A stretch of 64,000 bases of DNA, taken from positions 678,599-742,598 of the forward strand of contig SCFE01000050.1 in assembly GCA_004352715.1 (NCBI GenBank). Direction: 5' to 3'. Position numbers and translations under genes: made by a program. Below are positions 22,121 through 33,159 of the stretch, one piece after another; within the stretch, counting starts at the first letter, position 1, and every line of letters begins with the position of its first letter. Under the pieces are notes generated by a model. That model made no database searches and had not been told where the DNA came from. It was given only the letters and a program-made list of their open reading frames with translations. The stretch comes from Hofstenia miamia. Taxonomy: Eukaryota; Xenacoelomorpha; Acoela.

Positions 22121-22127
22121 TGCTATT

Positions 22128-22560
22128 TATTTATTGAATTAAATGCCTTTGAAATACCTAGTGATGCTATATATAGATTTTCATTCCTATCTAATTTTGA
22201 TCTCCAGCATAAAGTAAAGCATCATTTGTAGAGGTATCTTTTTGAAATCCAACCTGATGTTTTGATATTAATTCATTTTGTTCCACATATAGGTTAATTT
22301 GGTTGAATAATAATTTTTCAAATATTTTATTAATTACTGTTAATATTGAAATTGGTCGGTAATTTCTGCAAGATCTTTTCTTTCTTCTTATATATTGGTG
22401 TAACTTTAGCAATTTTTAAGTAATCGGGGTAAGTTGATTCTGCCAAGCATTGATTAAATAAGTCACACAAAGGTCTCAATAAAATACCTAAGGCACCTTT
22501 CAACAACCAAAGAGGAAATTCACAATGACCTTTCGCTTTGTTCCAATTAATTTTTTTGTT
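22128..22560 (-). pseudogene. LINE-A RT fingers and motif A
   Basis: Across frameshifts the minus strand reads LAESTYPDYLKIAKVTPIYK, then NYRPISILTVINKIFEKLLF, HQVGFQKDTSTNDALLYA, and LGISKAFNSI at the broken edge. These are canonical LINE RT motifs; motif A's aspartate is G here, so it is non-functional. Confidence 0.75.
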
Positions 22561-22785
22561 TCTTTATATTATTATACTAATGTAATAAATCTTGGTTTAT
22601 AGGGATCATCATGTTTTCTAATATTGCGATGCTTATGATAAAAATGTTCAAACTTTGTATTTAGGTTGTCATTCATTTTTAGTTTCACAAATCTTTCATT
22701 TAAAATATTACTAATTTCTTTGTCATTTGTAATGTATTCACCATTATCGTTTACTATATAAGGAATTTCATTTTCTTCTTAAAAC

Positions 22786-23118
22786 TTAAAAAATTCGAAA
22801 TAAATGACCACTTTTGTTTAACAGATTTTTTTCATTAAAAGATTTTTGTAAAAAAAATGTTTTATAATGATCGTAGTTGACTTTCGAATTGTTTTGACAA
22901 AAAATTGCATGTGCCTTATGCTTTTTTCCAATGCATTTTTTTCTTTCTTTAGATATCCATATCTTCCACGTTTTGATTCCATTCTTTACATTGTGTTTTT
23001 GAATCTTTGTAATCGGACAAAGCCTATGATAAGTACTTATTAAATTATCTATTATTAACATAATTTTTTGATACAGTGTTGTACCAAGGTAGTAATCATT
23101 CCAGCTTAAATTGATCAA
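22786..23118 (-). pseudogene. LINE-A linker between endonuclease and RT
   Basis: A 110-codon frame rich in Lys (KTWKIWISKERKKCIGKKHK) with the helical character of the region between the endonuclease and RT domains of LINE ORF2, in the right order and orientation between the two. Confidence 0.55.
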
Positions 23119-23204
23119 CCCCTTAAAAATTATTGTTAAAGTAATTCTTTGAATAAAATCTTTTAGTGCAATATATCCGTGAATCTGTTTGAGTCTTTAT
23201 ATTA

Positions 23205-23774
23205 TCAAATATTGCACATGTCAGTAAATGGTCTGATATGAAAAAAATCTGTAACAAAAACTTCATATGTCTTAATGCTTGAGATGTCAGTAATGATATA
23301 ATCAATCAAAGAAGACTTAACAAAATTGATATGCGTTGGTATATTTTTATTCAGAACGTCCATATTAAAGACATCAATTAAATCGTTAATTTTCCTTTTT
23401 TCAATTTCACATAAATAATTTTGGTTATAATCACCCATAATAATAACTAAGTTTGTTGTTTGATTTGCAATGCAAATTTCTTTGTGTAAGTTTTCATCAA
23501 AAGCTTGAAATGATTGTTTCTTACTACAATAACTTAAATTGATAAAATAACAGACCCCCACATATATTAAATTGACCCATAAGCTATCATATTCATAATC
23601 ATTTTCAGAAATATCATCTTTGATTATTGGTTTGAATTTGCGTGGTATATTTAGCAAAACACCATTACGTCTAGTTTTATGTGTTAAAGCTAGTCTTCTA
23701 TCTCTTCGAAAGATCAAAAATTTGTCATTTAAAATTTTTAAGTAGTCATTAGATTTTAACAAAGTTTCCGTCAC
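23205..23774 (-). pseudogene. LINE-A APE-type endonuclease domain
   Basis: The frame begins TETLLKSNDYLKILNDKF (catalytic Glu of the TE(T/S)W box) and contains LVIIMGDYNQNYL (the GDFN-type box) and SLIDYIITDIS, as in APE-like LINE endonucleases. The final SDH box is not clear. The segment upstream of 23774 contains the expected beginning and runs into the isolated N at 23905. Confidence 0.7.
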
Positions 23775-23905
23775 GCCAATGATTGTACTGTCATCAAAAT
23801 TCTAAATTAGATCGTAAAATTTATCAACCTTATTCATAATGCTCTGGAAATCGGCATTAACTAATTTTAATTTATTTTGCTTAGTTACAATTTTTCCATT
23901 TACTN

Positions 23906-23934
<29 letters not shown>

Positions 23935-23938
<4 letters not shown>

Positions 23939-24645
23939 TTTTGGAAACGGTTTTTTCTATAATTTGACAAATTATTTAACATACAAAACAACGATTATAT
24001 TTGCAAAAAAAGTTTCCAATGTCAACTAACTTTTTTCATCTCTCTGGAAGCCCTGTAATTCGACGAGAAAAAAATCGCTTGATTTTCCATTGATCCAGAC
24101 TGTAATTGCGATATTCCCATCATCACCAGAATTGAATGTCTTACTAACAAAAGAAAATTTCAATTAGGAAAACAGAAATCCCTAGGGGCAATGTCAGGAG
24201 CGTAATGAGGATGTGGTATGGGGCAGATAATTGATGCAAGTTTTCTGATAGGCAAATTTACAACATACGAACGGGCATTATCATGTTGTAAGTTAATATT
24301 ATGCATTGTGTTTAGATCTTGTCTTCTATTTTAAGCCAGAGTTGATTTTCGTTCGTCCAAATTACCACAATAAACCTTGATTTATTTTTTTCCCTTACTT
24401 CCAAAATATAATTCCTTAAGAAGGTCGTTGATTTGGTTGTCAATTTGCAAGCATGGACTATCAGAGCGAACTTTGTCATCAACATTATAATCACCGCAAT
24501 TAAATTTGGCTACCCAGTTCTGACATGTTCTTGCAGTAATTGTTCTTTCACCGAAAACTTCATTTATTTCATTTGCAATTGCTGAGGCATTTATCTTACT
24601 TTTCCAACAATAATATATAATGCATCTAATTTCACTTTTTACAAA
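23935..24645 (-). pseudogene. mariner-type transposase, internally deleted
   Basis: The N-terminal part on the minus strand reads EIRCIIYYCWKSKINASAIA then NEINEVFGERTITARTCQNW and VAKFNCGDYNVDD, the mariner helix-turn-helix region. The C-terminal part reads INLQHDNARSYVVN and HPHYAPDIAPRDF, the second and third catalytic Asp boxes ('QHDNARPH', 'YSPDLAPSDY'). The region with the first catalytic Asp is deleted or unreadable and several frameshifts occur, so the copy is dead. Terminal repeats were not identified. Confidence 0.75.
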
Positions 24646-25162
24646 TCGATAAAAAATCTGATATCACTTATATCTGGAAAAAACTAATAACGCTTGATTT
24701 AAATTTTTAAAACCATAAAATAGGACTGCTGGTTCAAATGTAGGTTAAAAATTATTGTGCATATTCTAATAGTAAATTTATCTGGCTATCTACAAAAATA
24801 CGAATTAAAAAAATCTATAGAAGGTTAATGAGATATTTCATTTTTCCAGTTTTAAGTCAAATTTGTGTGATTTTATTGCAAAATAAATAATTTTATTCAT
24901 TGCACAGCATGTATAAGAAGATTATTTTAGTTGCAACAATAGTGATAGTACCTAACAACCAGCTGTCAGCTCATTGTCCATCATAAAGTGCACAAATATA
25001 AAACTAGCACATTATAGTGCTTTCTCTGAGCAGTTATTCAAGCACTATTTACCATGGAGTGTCTGTAAACAAAATTAAGTGAGTTTATGAAGGAGATTAT
25101 AATAACTAAATTAAAATTTCCTATGCTATTGTCTAAGGGTGCAAGTAAACAAGTTGTATGTA

Positions 25163-25165
<3 letters not shown>

Positions 25166-25226
<61 letters not shown>
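25166..25226. repeat. (AAT)n microsatellite
   Basis: About 20 ATA/AAT units, probably the 3' tail of a lost LINE, since (AAT)n tails end several LINEs in this window. Confidence 0.9.
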
Positions 25227-25227
<1 letters not shown>

Positions 25228-25343
25228 TGAGAATTATCGATCTGGGAATATGGTCTTTAATGAGAATAATTTCGGTGCATTGTTTTTTCTTAATTTTAAT
25301 GTAGCGTATTCAGTTCTTTTGCTAATGAATTGTTTTAGTGGAA

Positions 25344-25540
25344 GAAAGATCAAAAATTTGTCATTTAAAATTTTTAAGTAGTCATTAGATTTTAACAAAG
25401 TTTCCGTCACGCCAATGATTGTACTGTCATCAAAATTCTAAATTAGATCGTAAAATTTATCAACCTTATTCATAATGCTCTGGAAATCGGCATTAACTAA
25501 TTTTAATTTATTTTGCTTAGTTACAATTTTTCCATTTACT
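25344..25540 (-). repeat. 197-bp exact duplicate of 23708-23904
   Basis: Offset 1636, no differences seen. It encodes the start of the LINE-A endonuclease (minus). The first copy ends at a lone N, and the partner duplicate in LINE-A (19006-19202 versus 19657-19853) is also 197 bp, so both look like assembler overlaps. Confidence 0.85.
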
Positions 25541-25576
25541 TTGTTGAAGGGTATAATATTTTCGTATGCAATTATA

Positions 25577-25795
25577 TTACAATTCATTATTAGTCTTTAA
25601 AATAGTTAACTGCATTTGATATTTATAAATAGGACACTCTTTGCTAAATGCGTTATCGTTATTATGTGATTTCCTAAAAATATTTGAATTTTTGCAGTTA
25701 ATGCATTTATGCATTTCCTTAACATTTTTAACTGGACAATTCTTATAGTTGTGATTATCCATGCAGTACATACAGTTAAAATGTATGCTTTGTCT
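25577..25795 (-). pseudogene. LINE-A ORF1 (gag-like) CCHC zinc-knuckle fragment
   Basis: The minus frame has CMYCMDNHNYKNCP, a perfect C-x2-C-x3-H-x4-C knuckle, then a second Cys pair CINCKNSNIF and KECPIYKYQ, the typical end of LINE gag-like ORF1 proteins (CP.Y..Q). It binds nucleic acid in intact relatives. The 5' part of ORF1 is missing; LINE-B sequence abuts it. Confidence 0.7.
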
Positions 25796-25799
25796 TTTG

Positions 25800-26990
25800 C
25801 TTTAATGATGTTAAAAATTTTTAATTTTTTAGTAATAAGTTTATATTTAAACGCTTTCTTGTATATGTTGTTAAGTTTAGATAAAGATGTTTCTGATTCA
25901 CCTGCATATACTTGTATGTCGTAAATTATAATAGAATTAACTAGAGAATTAAATAAAATTTCAGTTTCATCTTGATTTAAAAATTTTTTACTTTTAATAT
26001 TATATAGAAATTTCTCATTGATCTTTTATAAACTCGTACAATATGTTTTTTAAATGAAAGCTTGTTATTTATGGTAAATCCAAGATATTTCATTGTTGTT
26101 ACTGAGGAATAGCAATCAATTTTAGATATATTATTAACAAATTTTCTCTTCAATGGTATAATCATTTCCAGCGACTTTCTATAATTAATTTCAAATTTGT
26201 TTTCTTCATACCAAGATTTGATCTTATCATTAATTGAATGTGTTAAGTCTAAATTTTCAATAGTTGGAAGACAAATCAGTGTATCATCAGCATACTTAAT
26301 AATAGAACCATTTGCAATATTTAAAGAGTCACAATTTAAAGAATCAATACATATATTGAACAGAAATGGGCCACAAACGGAGCCTTGAGGAATACCTTTG
26401 TTGATCTTTTCCATACCCGAAAGTCTGTTATTATATTTAACCATTTGTTGTCTATTCCCAATAAAACTATCAAGCCAATTAATGATGTACGGATTTAAAT
26501 GTGTTATATTGTTTAATTTTTCAAATAAAATGTAGTTATTTACATTGTCAAATGCTTTCTTTATGTCTTCATATAAAGGTATATTAGTAATCTTGACTTT
26601 TGGCATAAGTTTGATCGATTATATCATTTTTGTCTTTTAATTTCAATTGCTGCACACTTGGACCTTTCGTTCCCAAATTTTCTCAACATTTTGAATAATT
26701 TTTTTGCATTCTTTTTCGTTTAAAGTACCATCATCATTTTTTAAATTATTACTCGAAATGACTAATTTTGGCTTAAATATTTTCGAAGATTGAATTTCTT
26801 TTATTATAGGAGTATTACTCAATTGTACATTTTCACAATGATTTTTAAAGCATTTAATGAATTTCGACTTTATGCAACAAACAATGTCTTCATATTCAAG
26901 TTTTAATGTATCTGATAATTTTAGTTCATTAATATAGTCATCAAGATTAGAAAAATCTCTATTAGCGCGTATATTCGTCCATCATCTATA
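25800..26990 (-). mobile_element. LINE-B: RT fragment of a second LINE, minus strand
   Basis: It starts with an unassigned ORF segment (26640-26990, e.g. DDGTLNEKECKKIIQNVEKI), continues with the RT (25977-26606) and, after one frameshift, ILFNSLVNSIIIYDIQVYAG (to about 25800), the usual C-terminal 'L..SLV.S...Y' block. It is truncated by LINE-A on its 3' side. Confidence 0.65.
25977..26606 (-). pseudogene. LINE-B reverse transcriptase domain
   Basis: A 209-codon frame with EDIKKAFDNVNNYILFEKL (motif A, where the expected FxxDxSKAFD has lost its first Asp region), NKGIPQGSVCGPFLFNICID (motif B), IIKYADDTLI (catalytic YADD, intact) and TMKYLGFTINNKLSFKKH. The N-terminal fingers are deleted just before motif A. 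Its 5' end lies in the tandem duplication that starts at 26537. Confidence 0.78.
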
Positions 26991-28071
26991 AGAGGACTAG
27001 CCTTTAGAATTTCGGAATATTGCATATGATTGTTAATTTAGCAAAAAAATAAATCTACCGGAAGGTTATATGGTGCTTCACAATATGTATGTAGAATAAT
27101 TAGAAAGAAATTTTTGATCAATCAAACTTGCCCGTTACAGGCCTACCCGAGGTAATGAAGTTATTTACATCTCTAATTTGGACATTGCATGAGTTAAACA
27201 ATTTTTCTCCCAATATTTACTCCAAAACAATCGATCGATGTTGAAATATTACAATTAAATTACAATGAATTAAGTGTTGCAATGAATAGAGTATGAATAT
27301 TTAACTCAATGTTCTACATTTGATGAGGTTCGGCAATTTAAAAAATGTGTTTTAAAATGGTTGCTTCACATGTTGCAATGTTTCTTAATTATTGGAAATT
27401 AGCAATGATAACGCACATGTCTAACCAGTGCAAGAATGCAGTTTCAAATTGTAGACCCTTCCAAGACTATAGTGTTGTGCATTTTTAGATTTACCACTGC
27501 CCGCCCTGCGCCGTTTATCTTCCAGTGCTCGCCCGTTTAAATTCACCTGGAAGGAACGGGTGGCCCAGTCCACCCGCTATCTATAGAGAAAAACGTAAAA
27601 TTAAATCAAAATTCACAAAAAGCAACAATATATAATTTTGTGTTTTAGTGAAAAACTTCTTACGACCCTATAAAATTCTACGACCTATAAAATTCTATCA
27701 AAGATCATGAATAGAGATTAGTGTTTGTGATTTCTCATTTTATTATCTTATCTTATCTTATGATAATGTGCAACAAAATTTAAATATTTTTGCAGTAAAA
27801 ACATATTTTGCGGTAATTTATTAGGTTTGTCTTAAAAGCAGAAAAAACGTACGTAATTACAGCATATTATCTATGATTATACCAGACTTTATTGTTGATA
27901 TTCGAAAAAAAATTTATAGAACCCTAACCACTTGCAATTAATTACAATGCTTTAAAAAACCGATCGACGACAGTGTTAATCAAAATATAATAGTTAGAAA
28001 GCTAATGGATTTAGGAATAGTGGGAAACCTATGAAAGTTACAGCCTGAAAGACATCAGTGAGTTAAAACTT
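26537..28071. repeat. Tandem duplication, left copy (about 1.5 kb)
   Basis: The sequence repeats head-to-tail at 28073-29607 (offset 1536) with only a handful of differences, clustered near 27231-27300 and 28769-28830. It includes the 5' part of LINE-B and a GC-rich hairpin-forming patch at 27500-27590. Confidence 0.9.
27080..28036. other. Unassigned non-coding part of the duplicated unit
   Basis: Mostly AT-rich without open frames. A GC-rich island at 27500-27590 (CACTGCCCGCCCTGCGCC ... CGGGTGGCCCAGTCCACCCG) stands out; its arms can pair in two crossing ways. Function unknown. Confidence 0.5.
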
Positions 28072-28072
28072 A

Positions 28073-29607
28073 TATTTACATTGTCAAATGCTTTCTTTAT
28101 GTCTTCATATAAAGGTATATTAGTAATCTTGACTTTTGGCATAAGTTTGATCGATTATATCATTTTTGTCTTTTAATTTCAATTGCTGCACACTTGGACC
28201 TTTCGTTCCCAAATTTTCTCAACATTTTGAATAATTTTTTTGCATTCTTTTTCGTTTAAAGTACCATCATCATTTTTTAAATTATTACTCGAAATGACTA
28301 ATTTTGGCTTAAATATTTTCGAAGATTGAATTTCTTTTATTATAGGAGTATTACTCAATTGTACATTTTCACAATGATTTTTAAAGCATTTAATGAATTT
28401 CGACTTTATGCAACAAACAATGTCTTCATATTCAAGTTTTAATGTATCTGATAATTTTAGTTCATTAATATAGTCATCAAGATTAGAAAAATCTCTATTA
28501 GCGCGTATATTCGTCCATCATCTATAAGAGGACTAGCCTTTAGAATTTCGGAATATTGCATATGATTGTTAATTTAGCAAAAAAATAAATCTACCGGAAG
28601 GTTATATGGTGCTTCACAATATGTATGTAGAATAATTAGAAAGAAATTTTTGATCAATCAAACTTGCCCGTTACAGGCCTACCCGAGGTAATGAAGTTAT
28701 TTACATCTCTAATTTGGACATTGCATGAGTTAAACAATTTTTCTCCCAATATTTACTCCAAAACAATCGATCGATTGAAATATTGCAATTAAATTACAAT
28801 GAATTACCTGTTGCAATGAATACTGAGTATGAATATTTAACTCAATGTTCTACATTTGATGAGGTTCGGCAATTTAAAAAATGTGTTTTAAAATGGTTGC
28901 TTCACATGTTGCAATGTTTCTTAATTATTGGAAATTAGCAATGATAACGCACATGTCTAACCAGTGCAAGAATGCAGTTTCAAATTGTAGACCCTTCCAA
29001 GACTATAGTGTTGTGCATTTTTAGATTTACCACTGCCCGCCCTGCGCCGTTTATCTTCCAGTGCTCGCCCGTTTAAATTCACCTGGAAGGAACGGGTGGC
29101 CCAGTCCACCCGCTATCTATAGAGAAAAACGTAAAATTAAATCAAAATTCACAAAAAGCAACAATATATAATTTTGTGTTTTAGTGAAAAACTTCTTACG
29201 ACCCTATAAAATTCTACGACCTATAAAATTCTATCAAAGATCATGAATAGAGATTAGTGTTTGTGATTTCTCATTTTATTATCTTATCTTATCTTATGAT
29301 AATGTGCAACAAAATTTAAATATTTTTGCAGTAAAAACATATTTTGCGGTAATTTATTAGGTTTGTCTTAAAAGCAGAAAAAACGTACGTAATTACAGCA
29401 TATTATCTATGATTATACCAGACTTTATTGTTGATATTCGAAAAAAAATTTATAGAACCCTAACCACTTGCAATTAATTACAATGCTTTAAAAAACCGAT
29501 CGACGACAGTGTTAATCAAAATATAATAGTTAGAAAGCTAATGGATTTAGGAATAGTGGGAAACCTATGAAAGTTACAGCCTGAAAGACATCAGTGAGTT
29601 AAAACTT
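28073..29607. repeat. Tandem duplication, right copy (about 1.5 kb)
   Basis: Near-identical copy of 26537-28071. The junction has TTATATTT where the left copy begins TTATT. Identity this high means a recent segmental duplication or two haplotypes placed in tandem by the assembler. Confidence 0.9.
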
Positions 29608-29632
29608 GCAATGCATTTCGAAATGTCTGAAA

Positions 29633-29725
29633 GTTACAAGTGGCTCTGTATTGGATCCTTTACTATTTATTATTTATATCAATGACCTACCAACAGTATG
29701 TAAAAATTGTACTTCTTACATTTTT
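29633..29725 (+). pseudogene. Small LINE RT motif-B fragment
   Basis: The plus strand reads VTSGSVLDPLLFIIYINDLP, a motif B block ([18 protein letters not shown]) with PQ replaced. It begins right after the tandem duplication. Only about 30 codons are recognisable. Confidence 0.6.
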
Positions 29726-30905
29726 TAACAGTCTTTTGACTTACATGGAATATTTAATCCCATTCTACTATCGTGGATACATAATATGTTTGCATATTTT
29801 AACATTAAAATAATTTTGCTTGACAGTTATATTTTAACGTAGAAGTTGTATTAGTTTTTCCATCATTTGACATTTAGATGTTGCAACATTTCAATTTATT
29901 GTTTTTTAGAAAATTTCATTCATTTTTACTCCAAAAACATTTGGGGCTGCGTAGGAGCTATCAATTTGACAAATGAAGAATCTAATACATCCTCAGAAAG
30001 TTCCGAACGAGTTTTATTATTGGTCAAAATTATAGTACTTTTTAGCGAATCAAATTCGGTTTCAAAATAAGCAATATACCCTCGATGGCATCGCGCACTG
30101 TAAAGACATTACACATAGATCAGTGAATGCTGCAGTGCCTCTGCTATCTTCAAGTAGCCGTTTTCATAAATGAGAAGAGTATGCCGTGGTCCAAAACTCC
30201 AAGTTATGGAAATTAAATTGACTTTTGATATTATATTTTCACAAAATTCGACAGATAGAATGTAACTCACAATTACTTTCAATTCTTAAATTTAGTATAA
30301 CATATTTATTTTTATTTGTTTTTAAATAGATATGGTAATATAATTCTTTACAAATGATTTCGGTTTTTACATGATACATTAAAAATTTATATTTGATTTG
30401 CATTTAGGTGAAGTGGGTAAAAGTGAAATGCTACATACTGAAATTAAAATAAATTTGCATAAAGAAAGTAAAGTATCTAAATGTGCTCTTATATTCCAGT
30501 TTTTAAAAAGAACCTAATTTAATATTGTCAATTGTTTTCTTTAAATCATGCATTTTCTACATTGAGGCATATAAAAATAATTTTTTAAAAACAGTTCTAA
30601 AAGGTTTAGTCTGATAATAAACTGGAAGTACTAAATTTTAGCAATAAATTGACCACAGTTATAGTTTGATGAGAATTTATCATTGCCATAAGGTATTATC
30701 TCATTGACCTGATAGCCAATAATATTTCGTGAAAATATAGTCAACATGTGAAATTATAATACATAATTAATGATTTAAATGCGTTTTTTCAAAACATCGG
30801 TTTTCGATATTCGAAACCTAATGTCTTACAAACTCTATCATATTCCCATGAAACTACCTGAGTGAAGAACATATATCTGCCTAGGTCCCTAGCACTTTTA
30901 TGAAC
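29726..30905. other. AT-rich, nothing recognised
   Basis: Short open frames only (such as 29867-30070), with no motif. No terminal repeats or tandem arrays seen. Confidence 0.4.
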
Positions 30906-31232
30906 TTAAGAATAAATTGAAGAAATTAGAGCAAATTTATTTCCAAAAGTGCTAGGAGCATTCAGCAATATGTATTTTGAAATATTACGATTAGAAATTT
31001 TTTCTAAAAATTGGTTTCTATAGTACTTGGTTCTAATATGTAGTTTTGATGTAAGGTCTTCCTTTGATCTAATTTTGTCAAATATTTGAAATCTTAGTTT
31101 TTGTAAATAGTCTAACGAAAAAAGATTGTAAATACCTCTGATATTTTCTTGATTGATATTTTCACAAATAATAGCATAGCTCAAATTCATTCTTTTTAAC
31201 TTATTTTTTGTTCTTTTAAGCAAGTTTGTCAA
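30906..31232 (-). pseudogene. LINE RT C-terminal fragment, related to LINE-A
   Basis: The minus frame reads MTNLLKRTKNKLKRMNLSYA and IRGIYNLFSLDYLQKLRFQI. The preceding bases give MSVDKL, echoing LINE-A's SSCLLTNLNKKAKSNFEKVF. It is an older relative's C-terminus, truncated on its 5' side, with a stop at 30906. Confidence 0.6.
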
Positions 31233-33159
31233 CAGACATGATGAATATAAATACTAAGGAAAAATATATAATAAAACGTTTTAGAAATTATTCATTTATT
31301 TCTTTGTTTTTACAAATAGTGATTAACACTTATAAAGAAGTAAAAAAATATACAATTTACAAATAAATTTGATTACAAAAAACAATGATTATCTTGATTT
31401 CAAAAGTTTATTATCCTTGAGAATTTGGTTGTTAGTTTAGTGTTGTATTAGTTTTGTCATATTTTATTGACTTTGCTCTATAGTATCAAAAATAATTGTA
31501 TCTTCATTTCCCTAGTGAAATTTCAAGATTCTTTAAATTTATTGAAATTTAGTTCCTGTTTTATATCTGGATAACTTTCTTTCACAAATCAATTGTGAAA
31601 ATGGTAAAAGATTTTTCTCCATTTTTCTTTTCAAATTTGATTTTGTAATAAGTCTTACTTTGTTTATGGATATTTTTATTTAATTTTAATGAAGAGTTTT
31701 TCCAAAATAGCAAGAGGTAATGTAATTTCAATAAGCATTCTAGTGATTCTATATTATTTTATCATTAATTTAAAAACGAATTTTTAAAAAAATTCTTGTA
31801 TATTGATTATAAAATATTTTAAAGATCAATATTAATAACTAAAATGTACAAATACGGTCCTCTTTATAAGGATCACATTATTGGCGTAATTAAATAACTG
31901 AAAAATTTGTATGAATATAATTGAAACTATTTCAATATCAAAGTCATTAAAGCAAACATCGTAACATTACGTATTTATTTACATTTCATTAAAGAAACGT
32001 ATAAAATATGTAATAACTGTCAAATATTAAATCTATTTATGACAAAAAATGTTAATAAAAAAATCAAAATTTTATTTGAACATTGGTAATTGGTTGTAGC
32101 AAACCCATGTCTGAAATCCACCTCCAAAATTTTTACAAATAAGGTTTTGCAACCTGAAATGAACCAGGAAGATGCTTTGACAATATTTGAAGTGAATGCA
32201 GACTATGAGTCTCAATCTTTTCCATGGCGAACACTGAGAATTTCCGAGCATTGCAGTGATATATAAATAGTGGACTTAAAACAGAAATAAATTACTTTGA
32301 AGAAGTATTGTTCGATAGCTTTCATCAGTAATGAATTGAAAGTAGCATTGGTTCATAAAAATACCAAGAAAACATTTGTATTTAAACGCAAAATTTGAAT
32401 CGTCCAAACTAAAAAACAAATTATAACAAGGCTTCACAAAAACATCAAACCATATCATTTCAAACTAATACTTGAAACAAGCAAACAGTGAATACTATTA
32501 GCCTCTAAATACTATAAAAATCTACCAGTAAAAGAGTTTGAATTTCATTTGGATAAATATAATACACCTCAATGTGTATACATGTTGCAAATATTTATTA
32601 GCGATTTAGTTGCAACTGATTCTCATAGTCCATTGGATTTTCGAACCAAGCAAGACTGGTATTATCTCACCGCTTTCGAAAAAGGCGCAAGTGGTTGCAA
32701 GAATTGTAAGTCAATATTTTTCTAAACAGCCCGTAACTGTTTATTCTTTCCATTTTAAAAATCAGATTTCTTTTACGAATCAAGAGATAAAATATTCAAG
32801 AAAAATATTAAAACTAAGAAATTCATTTATACATATAACTTTTTATGTAGAATTGAAATTGCATGTCATCCCTAACCCCATAAATATGCAACTGATGACA
32901 GCTATTATTAATAATTCTTATGGTATCAACCCAATAAAGGAAACAACATTTTTTGGAGGGATGGACAACGTAAATTACCAGCAGGTATAATATATTTGGC
33001 TTCTTATAACATCCAGTAGTTCCGAAATTTCTGCAACTTTGATTCCCAAGGTTTGCTTATAAATAAAAGCTATCCCAGCCCCAAGAAGAAAATATGCAGC
33101 AAACATATCTGGTTAAGCAACACACAATTTCTAATTAATATTGAGTCTATTACATTCTC
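31233..33159. other. AT-rich, no recognised gene
   Basis: Several weak frames (32276-32458 minus, 32610-32990 plus) have no motif. The 32610 frame leads toward the hAT remnant and could be its decayed 5' portion, but I cannot show it. Confidence 0.4.

Larger units (their letters stand above)
20313..22125 (-). mobile_element. Insertion in LINE-A: RT2 fragment fused to a DNLZ exon (contains N gap)
   Basis: The two halves of LINE-A's RT abut this block (SKAFNSI at 22128-22150, NSILLKKL at 20280-20305), and AATAAA occurs at both edges as a possible short target duplication. Read on the minus strand it contains an RT2 piece (21865-22120), a 900-N gap whose length fits the missing roughly 300 residues, the RT2 C-terminus (20707-20946), and then a DNLZ exon and trailing sequence. 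No poly(A) tract is visible at the junction, so the mechanism is open. Confidence 0.6.
23906..25343. other. Block between assembly seams holding mariner remnant and microsatellites
   Basis: It starts right after an isolated N (23905) with an AT run and ends where 25344-25540 repeats 23708-23904 exactly. It separates LINE-A's ORF1 from its endonuclease. It contains the mariner remnant (23935-24645), an (AAT)n run and AT-rich filler. It could be a real insertion that confused the assembler. Confidence 0.55.
18668..25795 (-). mobile_element. LINE-A: zinc-knuckle non-LTR retrotransposon, minus strand, interrupted
   Basis: Reading right to left: ORF1 CCHC knuckle (25577-25795), endonuclease start (25344-25540 or its duplicate 23708-23904), endonuclease (23205-23774), linker (22786-23118), RT fingers (22128-22560), then after an interruption the RT palm (20066-20293) and the connection/C-terminus (19657-19990 and 18668-19202). 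The order is that of an APE-type LINE with a gag-like ORF1. The copy is broken by frameshifts, by an insertion at 20313-22125, by a mariner-containing block at 23906-25343, and by assembly duplications beside single Ns. The clade (I/Jockey/CR1-like) is not resolved. Confidence 0.75.

Noticed and set aside
32610-32990. 126-codon plus frame upstream of the hAT remnant
   Set aside because: No recognisable motif; it could not be aligned by eye to the N-terminus of ZMYM1-like proteins.
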